A stretch of 64,000 nt of DNA from assembly GCA_030429565.1 (NCBI GenBank), contig JAUIFE010000003.1, forward strand, positions 496,001-560,000, read 5' to 3'. Positions 50,427 through 58,902 of this stretch are shown here, one piece after another. Position numbers and translations under genes: made by a program. Numbering within the stretch: position 1 is the stretch's first letter; every line of letters begins with the position of its first letter. This stretch comes from Holophagae bacterium (lineage in GTDB: Bacteria > Acidobacteriota > Holophagae > Acanthopleuribacterales > Acanthopleuribacteraceae). The notes under the pieces were generated by a model. That model searched no databases. It had not been told where the DNA came from and saw only the letters and a list, made by a program, of their open reading frames with translations.

Positions 50427-51984
50427 TTATTTGATCACCGGCGCCGAGGTTTACGATGGTAACGGTGGTGATCCCGCCATGGTCGCCGTCGGCATCTCGG
50501 GCGACCGCATTGCCCATGTCGGCGAGGCGCCGGGTGCGGGCGCCGCGCGTGAGACGATTGACGGTCGCGGCCTGTTGCTTAGCCCGGGTTTTATCGATGT
50601 GCACGCCTCAACCGGATTGGGTTACTTCTTTGATCAAGCCGGCGATCACAAACTGTACCAGGGCGTGACCACCGAACTATTCGGAAATTGCGGCACCTCG
50701 CCAGGTCCGATTGGACCGCACCTTGAGGCGACGATGAAGCGCCTGTCGGCGAAAATTGGTTTCCCCTTTTCCTGGCGTTCACTGGCGGATTACTTTGCTT
50801 TAATTGAAAGCCGGGGTCTGCCGCTCAATGTCGCCAGTTTGGTGGGACACAGCACTTTGCGCGGCGGTGCATTGTCCAACTGGGAAGAGGTGACACCGAC
50901 TCAACACATGGCAATGGAAACGCAATTGGCTCAAGCCATGACCGACGGTGCCTTTGGTTTATCGAGTGGGTTGATTTACCCCCCTGGTTGTTTCGCTGAA
51001 ATCGAGGAATTGATTGCGCTGGCGCGTGTGGCGCGCCGACACGGCGGCTTTTATGCCAGCCATATTCGCGACGAACGCGATCAGGTCACCCAAGCTGTTG
51101 ACGAAGCGCTGGAGATTGGTCGGGCGGCGCAGATTCCGGTTTTGGTTAGCCACCTCAAAGCGGCCGACCGTCCCAATTGGGGTAAGATTCCGACGATCCT
51201 GGCTACGATTGAACGGGTTCGCGCCGAACACAACCTCAAAGTGGCGGTGGATGTTTACCCCTACACGGCGGTTTCGACCAAAATGCGCGCCTTTTTACCG
51301 AAGGAACTGTTGGCCGACGGCATTGAGGTGGTGCCGGCCAAGTTGGCGGAGCCGACATGGCGCGAGCGCTGCCGTCACCACGTCCTCGAACGCCAAACGG
51401 ATTTCGAGAACATGGTGATCATTTCAGAGGAGTTGCCCAACACCGCCGGTAAAAGCGTCGCCCAAATTGCAGCCGAGCGCGGCGTGAGCGCGGCCGATGC
51501 CGCTTGCGATTTGGTCGCCGCCAACCCCGAATTGTGGATGGTTTACCACTGCATCGACGAAGCCGATATGGATGCCGCCATGCTGTGGCCGGATGCGATG
51601 GTGTGTTCCGATTCGTGGAGTTATCCGGTGAACGCACCTCGTCAAATCGGCGAGCCGCATCCGCGCACTTACGGGGCTTTTAGCCGCTTTCTCAAGCGTT
51701 ACGTTTTCGACGGCGCTATGCTGACTTACGGCGCTGCTGTACGCAAGGCGACGTCGATGCCGGCCGATTTTATCGGCTTGGTGGATCGCGGTCGTATCCG
51801 GGTTGGCGCCAAGGCGGATATTTTGCTTTTGAATCCCGATACTTTTGCAGATAATGCAACTTACCTACAACCACGGAGTTTTTCCAGTGGGGTGAGTTAT
51901 CTGTGGTTGAACGGCAAATTATCCTTTCGCCGAGGAGTACCGACCCATGACCTTAATGGAGCCTTGTTGCGTCACCGCCCATGA
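50419..51984 (+). CDS. N-acyl-D-amino-acid deacylase-like amidohydrolase
   Basis: A 521-aa amidohydrolase of the D-aminoacylase family. Tight-metal ligands appear kept: Cys91 in FGNCGTSPGP, His in YASHIRDERDQ and in LVSHLKAADR, and Asp in MVCSDSWSYP; HPRTYGAF follows as in the family. The N-terminal HxH motif is changed: FIDVHASTG gives His62-Ala-Ser64 in place of H-x-H, which would weaken the second metal site. The family releases D-amino acids from N-acyl-D-amino acids. Overlaps the racemase gene by 8 nt and the acyltransferase gene by 38 nt. Dipeptidase or deacetylase activity on other amides is also possible. Confidence 0.87.
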   Translation: MLDYLITGAEVYDGNGGDPAMVAVGISGDRIAHVGEAPGAGAARETIDGRGLLLSPGFIDVHASTGLGYFFDQAGDHKLYQGVTTELFGNCGTSPGPIGPHLEATMKRLSAKIGFPFSWRSLADYFALIESRGLPLNVASLVGHSTLRGGALSNWEEVTPTQHMAMETQLAQAMTDGAFGLSSGLIYPPGCFAEIEELIALARVARRHGGFYASHIRDERDQVTQAVDEALEIGRAAQIPVLVSHLKAADRPNWGKIPTILATIERVRAEHNLKVAVDVYPYTAVSTKMRAFLPKELLADGIEVVPAKLAEPTWRERCRHHVLERQTDFENMVIISEELPNTAGKSVAQIAAERGVSAADAACDLVAANPELWMVYHCIDEADMDAAMLWPDAMVCSDSWSYPVNAPRQIGEPHPRTYGAFSRFLKRYVFDGAMLTYGAAVRKATSMPADFIGLVDRGRIRVGAKADILLLNPDTFADNATYLQPRSFSSGVSYLWLNGKLSFRRGVPTHDLNGALLRHRP

Positions 51985-52504
51985 GGACGCGATTTTACGT
52001 GACTGCACCCGTGACGACGCCGCCGTGATTGCGGCCATTTACAACCAATCGATTCGTAACGGCGGATCCACAATGGATACCGTTGAAAAAACTGAGGCCG
52101 ACATCCTCGCCCAAATCAATGGTTTCAACGAACGCGAAACCATTTTGATTTTGGAACACCAAGGCCGGCCACTGGGTTGGGGCGTGATCAAACGCTACAG
52201 TGAGCGCTTTGGTTACCGCTTCACTTGCGAAACCGCCGTATATGTGGATCGGGCCTATTTGCGCAAAGGATACGGCACCATGCTTAAAAAGGCCTTGATT
52301 GCACGTTGCCGGCAACTCGGCTATCACCACATGGTGGCCAAGATTTTCGCCTCGAATCAGGCGAGCATTGATTACAACCAAAAGTTAGGTTACGAGATCG
52401 TCGGCACGCAAAAACAAGTGGGTTTCGCCGGTGGTGTTTGGCAAGACGTGGTGATTATGCAGTTGTTGCTAGAAGCCACGGAAACGGGAAGGGGATCGGT
52501 TTAA
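51947..52504 (+). CDS. GNAT acyltransferase (phosphinothricin/L-amino-acid N-acyltransferase type)
   Basis: A 185-aa GNAT enzyme of the PAT/MnaT group. The acetyl-CoA site is YLRKGYGTMLKKAL; the end (LGYEIVGTQKQVGFAGGVWQ, then DVVIMQLLL) is the hallmark of amino-acid N-acyltransferases that act on methionine analogues and related amines. It begins inside the D-aminoacylase gene and closes the operon. In context it could acylate L-amino acids and feed the racemase. Acyl donor (acetyl or succinyl) is not predictable. Confidence 0.9.
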   Translation: MTLMEPCCVTAHEDAILRDCTRDDAAVIAAIYNQSIRNGGSTMDTVEKTEADILAQINGFNERETILILEHQGRPLGWGVIKRYSERFGYRFTCETAVYVDRAYLRKGYGTMLKKALIARCRQLGYHHMVAKIFASNQASIDYNQKLGYEIVGTQKQVGFAGGVWQDVVIMQLLLEATETGRGSV

Positions 52505-53013
52505 GCGGTTTTTCCTTTGTTTACGAAGAATTTTAAATCTGCGGTATTGACAAGGTTGGTTAGAGTGGGCAGGATGGCCTCAGATTTGTCAGCTAAGACG
52601 AAGAACGCTTTAACCTAGAGTGAGCTGTTCTTGGTAGCGTCCTCGCACGATCTGTTGCGTTGCAATAAGCCGCTAAAATGCACGATTTCCTTTGCTCGGA
52701 CATCGGTGCTTTCATTTTTTATTGCCTCAACATAGGGTGCGATGTGACCCTCCCGAACCGCTCTCTTCAAGGGAAAACCACCCGTGTTTTATGACCAAAC
52801 GCGTCCATCGGGTTGGTTTGCTTCGACTTCAAACCAAATGGGATGCCGTGCGCTTGTCGTTCGGATTCGTGGGTTCGCGATGCCGGCGGGCATGGGGATG
52901 TCCGTTGCAGTTGGTTCCCAGCAGGGTGAGTGAATCCCCTTGTTGCGGATGAGCGATGTTCGGGCCGTGAGCGCGGGTTGAACCGTTTGGGTTTGGGGTC
53001 ACTGGGGGGACCT
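52505..53013. other. Intergenic region upstream of the cysteine-dioxygenase-like gene
   Basis: About 500 bp without a supported gene. A GCTAAAAT box at 52672-52679 may be a -10; no clear -35. The frame of the next gene is open upstream to 52930, but GGGGGGA just before ATG 53014 marks the better start. Confidence 0.4.
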
Positions 53014-53916
53014 ATGCTGCTAGAAACACCATCGACCGTCGCTGTGCGCGATGGCTTACCCAAATCTTTTCAACGGTTAATTCGCCTAATTGAGCACCAA
53101 ACCCGTCTTTCACCTGAGATCGCTAAAAACTGTTTAGAAGAAGCGCAAATCGGCGTGCAAGACGTCTTACCCTGGGCCGATTTCGGCCATGATCTAAGTG
53201 ATGGTTACGGGCGTCGCTTGGTCTACGACGGCGGTTTCTACGAAATTATGGTGATGTCCTGGGTGCCGGGCGATATGAGCGCCATTCACGATCATGGTAC
53301 CGCCCAATGGGGGGCCGTCCTGAGTTTGGGTGAGGCCGAGCACGCCGTGTTCGAGTGCGTCGCGGGTCGCCTGACCACGCGCTTGCGCAACGCCTTTTCA
53401 TTCGGGCAAATTAACGCGGTCACGCACGACCTCATCCACCAAATGGGCAATCTCGACCAAACCCCGTTCTGTTCCGTTCATTTATATGGATCGTACGACC
53501 ATCAGGGAAGCATTACCGGCGACTCGCGTATTTGGGACCTGTTTGAGAACAGCATCCAGCGTACCACCGGTGGGGTGTTTTTCTGCCTGCCGGAGCACCA
53601 AATCGATCGTCGTGAACCAGGCGTCGCCGCCGATTATCCAACCACCATGCGTCACCATGTAGAAATGCTAAAGCGTGTACGCCTGATGCTGCCAGGGCAA
53701 AGGGATCGCCTTGCTTTGAGCGATAAGGCCCGGCAATTGGCGGCGTTGTTGATGGCGCCGGCGGATCAGCGCTGGTTCGAACGGGAGACGGCGGCGCTGA
53801 TGGACGCCGCGGGGCGACCGCGTGACCTCAATCAGTGGCGTGGGTTTTGGCACGAAATTCAGGTGACGGCTGCTTACAAAGCGACGGCGGCGGAAGCCGG
53901 TTTCTTTGCGTCCTAG
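53014..53916 (+). CDS. Cysteine dioxygenase-like cupin protein
   Basis: A 300-aa protein with a cysteine-dioxygenase-type cupin in its first 170 residues. Iron ligands are predicted as His92 and His94 in IHDHGTAQWG and His156 in SVHLYGSYDH. The family oxidises thiols such as cysteine to sulfinates. About 130 C-terminal residues (from near FENSIQRTTGG) are extra relative to small bacterial enzymes and unassigned. It follows the D-amino-acid operon on the same strand by 509 bp, and ergothioneine genes are 5 kb away, so sulfur metabolism is a theme here. Substrate may be cysteine or another thiol. Confidence 0.85.
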   Translation: MLLETPSTVAVRDGLPKSFQRLIRLIEHQTRLSPEIAKNCLEEAQIGVQDVLPWADFGHDLSDGYGRRLVYDGGFYEIMVMSWVPGDMSAIHDHGTAQWGAVLSLGEAEHAVFECVAGRLTTRLRNAFSFGQINAVTHDLIHQMGNLDQTPFCSVHLYGSYDHQGSITGDSRIWDLFENSIQRTTGGVFFCLPEHQIDRREPGVAADYPTTMRHHVEMLKRVRLMLPGQRDRLALSDKARQLAALLMAPADQRWFERETAALMDAAGRPRDLNQWRGFWHEIQVTAAYKATAAEAGFFAS

Positions 53917-54213
53917 GCCGGTTTGGCGGGGGCGATTCGCTTTTTTTACGAATTTTTGCTTGTGAAAAGACGATGTGACGGGTCTCTTTTACAGTTGATG
54001 ACGTAATCGATACTTTGGCGTAAGCATAATTTTTAAAGTAGTTTTCTTTTGGGGTGTCATGAAAAAAAGGCGTTTTCTGGAAAAAAAACAAAAAACCTTC
54101 TTGAGTTGATCCGGCGAATGGACGAAGAATTTCACTGTTGTGTTTCTTGTAGCCCTGGAGACCCGACGTATAAAATTTTGAAGAGCATTCAACTTGAACC
54201 AAGGAGGAATTGG

Positions 54214-54408
54214 ATGCGTCTAAAAGATATTGAGAGTGACATCGTGCTGATGGAGCAATCTATTCGTCAGTGTGAATCAATTAACAAAGAAATTGTCGAC
54301 ATCGAACATCAGGTCGAACACGTATGTCACGATCTTCAAACGGAGCTCCACACCTTGAACACCAATCTGAAGCGTAACGAGGCACGTCGTGCCGCGCAGG
54401 CTCGTTAG
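54214..54408 (+). CDS. Small coiled-coil protein, 64 aa
   Basis: A 64-aa, almost wholly helical protein with heptad-like spacing of hydrophobics (LKDIESDIVLMEQSIRQCES, then NKEIVDIEHQVEHVCHDL) and a basic tail (KRNEARRAAQAR). A perfect AAGGAGG lies 6 nt before the ATG, which strongly supports translation. No family recognised; likely an oligomeric structural or regulatory protein. The frame is open upstream to 54049. A bidirectional terminator separates it from the convergent ssb. Confidence 0.7.
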   Translation: MRLKDIESDIVLMEQSIRQCESINKEIVDIEHQVEHVCHDLQTELHTLNTNLKRNEARRAAQAR

Positions 54409-54451
54409 CTCCGCCTTCTTATTTCGCACATTCTTTACAGTTCACAAACAA

Positions 54452-54477
54452 AAAGCCACCCGTGTTTGGGTGGCTTT
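54452..54477. terminator. Bidirectional terminator between the coiled-coil gene and ssb
   Basis: AAAGCCACCC-GTGTTT-GGGTGGCTTT: a 10-bp perfect stem with T/A-rich sequence on both sides. It can serve both convergent genes. Confidence 0.88.
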
Positions 54478-54506
54478 CTGCTTTTCAGGGATGGCTGTTG
54501 CGTCGC

Positions 54507-55103
<597 letters not shown>

Positions 55104-55363
55104 GGATGTCTCCTTCATTGCACCTTTCAGCATGGGGGTTTGCGAGGAAGTTGGCGCCCGCAAAACCCGTCGCTGGTCAAAAGTGCCCTATCTTAACAAT
55201 CGCTTTTGGGTTTTTCACCACCTAAATTAACACAGCCGTCGCGGCCGATCGGCGCTAAAATAGCGGCGCGGGCCGGTCGGCCTTCATTTCGATTTTGGCG
55301 TTTCACGATGGTTTTGAAACGCAATCCTTCGGCATATGCCGGTTCTTCCCCAGGAGCCAAACC

Positions 55364-55846
55364 TTGCAACTTTTGAGAGCGGCCGCTGCACGCGTGGTCG
55401 GCTTCGTATTTCCCTATCGCTGGATGGCCAGCATTGTTTTGCTGCTATTGCTCGACTTCATCAGTTACCAGGCTTTTACCAGTAACGCCGTCGGCTTTTC
55501 TTTCTCGCACCAGGACAAAGTGCTCCATTTTGGCGCATTTTTCGTACTTTTCCTTTTGGGTCACCTCAGCCTCAATTACGATTTTTTCCCACGCGTGACC
55601 CGCTTTTCTTTTAAAATACACGCTTTGAATTGGCTGATTTGGCTGTGCTACGGCTTATTGATTGAAGTGATCCAAAGCTTTTTGAGTTATCGCGGTGCCT
55701 CCGCCGCCGATTTTATCGCCGACCTCTGCGGTATTTCCTGCAGCAGTCTGATGGTCGTCTTCCTCAAGCTTTATCCCAAGCCCGTCGCCGCCAACCAAGC
55801 GCCCACGCCAAAGCGTACAACCGAAGGGGCAAACTTCCATGAGTAG
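55364..55846 (+). CDS. VanZ-like membrane protein
   Basis: A 160-aa protein with four hydrophobic helices and the VanZ-family marks DKVLHFGAFFVLFLLG and YGLLIEVIQSFLSYRGASAADFIADLCG (split). VanZ-like proteins have been linked to teicoplanin resistance and envelope changes, with unclear mechanism. The TTG at 55364 follows AGGAG at 7 nt; the frame is open up to 55295 but without a ribosome site. Its stop lies 8 nt inside the mutS start (overlap), so it leads the vanZ-mutS-fluC-methyltransferase operon. A GCTAAAAT box lies at 55254. Confidence 0.82.
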   Translation: MQLLRAAAARVVGFVFPYRWMASIVLLLLLDFISYQAFTSNAVGFSFSHQDKVLHFGAFFVLFLLGHLSLNYDFFPRVTRFSFKIHALNWLIWLCYGLLIEVIQSFLSYRGASAADFIADLCGISCSSLMVVFLKLYPKPVAANQAPTPKRTTEGANFHE

Positions 55847-58511
55847 CGATGCAGGCGCCGGCAAGAAACGCGGCGCCAAAAAGAAAGACGGCGCCAAAGT
55901 GACGCCGATGATGGCTCAATACCACGCCATCAAAAAAGAATACCCGCGCGAGATCCTTTTTTTCCGCATGGGCGATTTCTACGAAATGATGTTCGATGAT
56001 GCGATCAAAGCAGCCGAATTGTTGGGCATCACCCTTACCAAACGCGGTCGCGGCACCGCTGCCGAAGCGCCCATGTGCGGCGTGCCGCATCACGCCGCCG
56101 AAAACTACATTGCCAAGCTGATCAAACTCGGCCAACGCGTTGCCGTTTGTGATCAGGTCTCCGACCCCAAGGACGCCAAAGGAATTGTCCAGCGCGAAGT
56201 GACACGGGTGGTGACGCCTGGCACGGTGCTTGACGAAAACTGTATGGAAGGCAAAGAGTTTCAGTATCTTGCCGCTGTTTTGGATGACGGTGACCGCCTC
56301 GGGGTCGCCTTTATGGAGTTTTCTACCGGTCGATTCGAAGTCGCCCAGCTCGACGGCGATCAGGCCTTTCTGCAGTTAATGGATTTGCTGACCGCCAAGG
56401 ATCCGGCCGAAATTCTGGTGCGCGAAAACGACGACCTTTCGCGCATTGATCCCGGTTACCTCAAAGAGCGCTGCATCACCCCCATCGACGACTGGTATTT
56501 CGGTAAGGATTACGCGCGCCAACAACTGCTCGATCACTTCGAAACGCTCACGCTGGACGGTTACGGTCTCGAAGCGCTCGATTTGGCCATGCGCACCGCC
56601 GGCGCCGCGCTCAGTTACATCTACCAAACCCAAAAAAGCAAAGCCTCGCACCTGCAGAGCCTCAAAGTGCTCAATCAAAGCGCTTATATGGTGTTAGACG
56701 GCACCACCCAACGCAACTTGGAGCTGACGCGCTCCATCTTCGACGGCAACCGCTCCGAAAGTTTGTTGGGCCAAATCGATATGTGTCGCACTCTGATGGG
56801 TTCGCGTCTGCTCAAAGAGTGGATTTTGCAGCCTTTGACCGACGTCGCTGAAATCATTGCTCGCCAAACCTACGTCACCTCGTTTGTGACCGGTACCATT
56901 CCGCGTACCGAGTTGCGTGCCGTACTGGGCGGCGTGCCCGACCTCGACCGTCAGGTCAGTCGTTTGGCCATGGGCAACATTAGCCCGCGCGACCTGCTCG
57001 GCATTGCCGAGGCTTTGGGCAAAATCCCCGATATTGTCGCCCAACTCGACGAGGTGGTTCCAGACCGATACGGTCTGGAAGATGCGCTGTTTAGCGAACT
57101 GTGGTCGATGCACGAACACATTCTCAAGTCACTGAAGGCCGAGCCGCCCAGTCACATGCGCGACGGTGGTTACATGGCCGACGGGGTCGATGAAGAGCTG
57201 GACGAGTTGCGCACCCTGCGTCGCGATTCGCGCGCGATTCTCGCTAAAATTGAGGCGCGTGAACGCGAAGCGACCGGTATTCCCAAGCTGAAAGTTCAAT
57301 ACAACAAGGTGTTTGGCTATTACATCGAGGTGGGCAAGGTCCACACGGCCAAAGTTCCCGAACACTACATCCGCAAGCAGACACTGGTTAATTCCGAGCG
57401 TTACATCACCGGCGAACTCAAGGAATACGAGAGCAAGATTCTCGGCGCCGAAGAGAAAATTCTCGCCATCGAGGCGCGTCTTTACACCGAGCTGCTCGGG
57501 CATTGCCAAGCGCGCATTCAGCACTTGCGCACCTGGTCACGCACCGTCGCTCAAGTTGATTTGCATGCGGCTTTGGCCGAGCTGGCCGTCCAGCGCAACT
57601 ACTGCCGTCCTAACATTTCCGACAGTGATGAAATTGAAATCATCGACGGCCGCCACCCTGTTGTCGAGTCCTTGTCGACCGAACCTTTTATTGCCAACGA
57701 TACCTTCCTCAACAATCGCGACGATCGGGTTCTCATTATCACCGGCCCCAACATGGGTGGTAAAAGTACCTACCTGCGTCAAGTCGCGCTGATTACCTTG
57801 ATGGCGCAAATGGGGAGCTATGTGCCCGCAAGCAAAGCGGATATTGGTGTCGTCGACCGCATCTTTACGCGCGTCGGTGCCAGCGATCACCTGGCTCGCG
57901 GGCAATCGACCTTCATGGTGGAAATGACCGAAACCGCCAACATCCTTAACCATGCCGGTCCACGCAGTTTGATCATCATGGATGAAATCGGTCGCGGGAC
58001 GTCCACCTTTGACGGCCTGTCGATTGCTTGGTCCGTTGCCGAATACCTGCACGACCACAACCATATCGGCGCCAAAACCCTTTTCGCCACCCACTACCAC
58101 GAGATGACCGATCTCGAGCGTATGTGCGAAGGGGTCACCAACCTCCACATTACCGTCAAAGAGTGGAAGAACAAGATTGTCTTTTTGCGTCGGATTGAGC
58201 GCGGTGCCGCTGATCAGAGTTACGGGATCCACGTTGCGCAACTGGCCGGGCTACCCGGCGAAGTCGTGCGTCGCAGTCGTGAGATTTTGACCAATCTTGA
58301 GAAAAACGAACTGGACACCACCGGAAAACCGCGTTTGGCAGCCGCCAAAACACCATCCAAAAGTGCGGAACCCGTGGCTGAAACCATGCAACTCAGTTTG
58401 TTTGGACCGGAACCATCGCCGGTGCTGGACGCACTGCGGACGTTGGATATTGACGATCTGACGCCGCGCAAAGCGATGGACCTTCTGTTTGAATGGAAGA
58501 ACATGGTCTAG
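55839..58511 (+). CDS. mutS: MutS DNA mismatch repair protein
   Basis: An 890-aa MutS1. Mismatch-contact motif FRMGDFYEMM near residue 47, connector and clamp domains, Walker A TGPNMGGKSTYLRQ, Walker B IIMDEIGRGTSTFDGLS, and FATHYHEMTDLE. The C-terminal part (LSLFGPEPSPVLDALRTLDI) with DLTPRKAMDLLFEWK is the short domain for dimerisation. It recognises mispairs and recruits MutL. The ATG overlaps the vanZ gene by 8 nt. Confidence 0.97.
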   Translation: MSSDAGAGKKRGAKKKDGAKVTPMMAQYHAIKKEYPREILFFRMGDFYEMMFDDAIKAAELLGITLTKRGRGTAAEAPMCGVPHHAAENYIAKLIKLGQRVAVCDQVSDPKDAKGIVQREVTRVVTPGTVLDENCMEGKEFQYLAAVLDDGDRLGVAFMEFSTGRFEVAQLDGDQAFLQLMDLLTAKDPAEILVRENDDLSRIDPGYLKERCITPIDDWYFGKDYARQQLLDHFETLTLDGYGLEALDLAMRTAGAALSYIYQTQKSKASHLQSLKVLNQSAYMVLDGTTQRNLELTRSIFDGNRSESLLGQIDMCRTLMGSRLLKEWILQPLTDVAEIIARQTYVTSFVTGTIPRTELRAVLGGVPDLDRQVSRLAMGNISPRDLLGIAEALGKIPDIVAQLDEVVPDRYGLEDALFSELWSMHEHILKSLKAEPPSHMRDGGYMADGVDEELDELRTLRRDSRAILAKIEAREREATGIPKLKVQYNKVFGYYIEVGKVHTAKVPEHYIRKQTLVNSERYITGELKEYESKILGAEEKILAIEARLYTELLGHCQARIQHLRTWSRTVAQVDLHAALAELAVQRNYCRPNISDSDEIEIIDGRHPVVESLSTEPFIANDTFLNNRDDRVLIITGPNMGGKSTYLRQVALITLMAQMGSYVPASKADIGVVDRIFTRVGASDHLARGQSTFMVEMTETANILNHAGPRSLIIMDEIGRGTSTFDGLSIAWSVAEYLHDHNHIGAKTLFATHYHEMTDLERMCEGVTNLHITVKEWKNKIVFLRRIERGAADQSYGIHVAQLAGLPGEVVRRSREILTNLEKNELDTTGKPRLAAAKTPSKSAEPVAETMQLSLFGPEPSPVLDALRTLDIDDLTPRKAMDLLFEWKNMV

Positions 58512-58527
58512 CCGGCGAGGGGGCGGG

Positions 58528-58899
58528 ATGATTTGGTTCGCGGTAGCAGTTGGCGGCGCTTTCGGCGCCCTTGCCCGCTTCGGTTTGGCGGCGGCGCTGA
58601 ATCCGCTAGGTTCGCGTCTGGTGTTGGGCACGCTGGCGGCCAACCTTCTCGGTTGTTTTATTGCGGGGGCACTTTTCGCCTGGCTGCAAACGCGAGCGCT
58701 TGATCCTCATTTGCGTCTCTGCTTGCAGACCGGCTTTCTCGGTGCCTTGACAACCTTCAGCACCTTTGCCGTCGAAACGCTGCAGTTGTTCCTGCAGGAC
58801 CGCTTTGGCGACGCGCTTTTACAGTGGGGCGTGAACACCCTGGGCACCATGCTGGCCGCCTGGTTGGGTTTTGTGTTGCTCAACAAATGGGTTGGCTGA
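58528..58899 (+). CDS. crcB: FluC/CrcB fluoride channel
   Basis: A 123-aa membrane protein with four helices and the FluC signature: GGAFGALARFGL, ANLLGCFIAGAL, and TGFLGALTTFSTFAVE, which includes the conserved Thr-Phe-Ser-Thr-Phe. Such proteins export fluoride as dual-topology dimers. ATG 58528 follows a GAGGGGGCGGG run; an upstream in-frame ATG (58489) lies inside mutS. No fluoride riboswitch is evident; it is likely co-transcribed with mutS. Confidence 0.93.
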   Translation: MIWFAVAVGGAFGALARFGLAAALNPLGSRLVLGTLAANLLGCFIAGALFAWLQTRALDPHLRLCLQTGFLGALTTFSTFAVETLQLFLQDRFGDALLQWGVNTLGTMLAAWLGFVLLNKWVG

Positions 58900-58902
58900 T
58901 CG

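Noticed and set aside
57537..58241. 234-codon minus-strand open frame opposite mutS
   Set aside because: Fully antisense to the conserved ATPase half of mutS; a frame shadow caused by high third-position GC.
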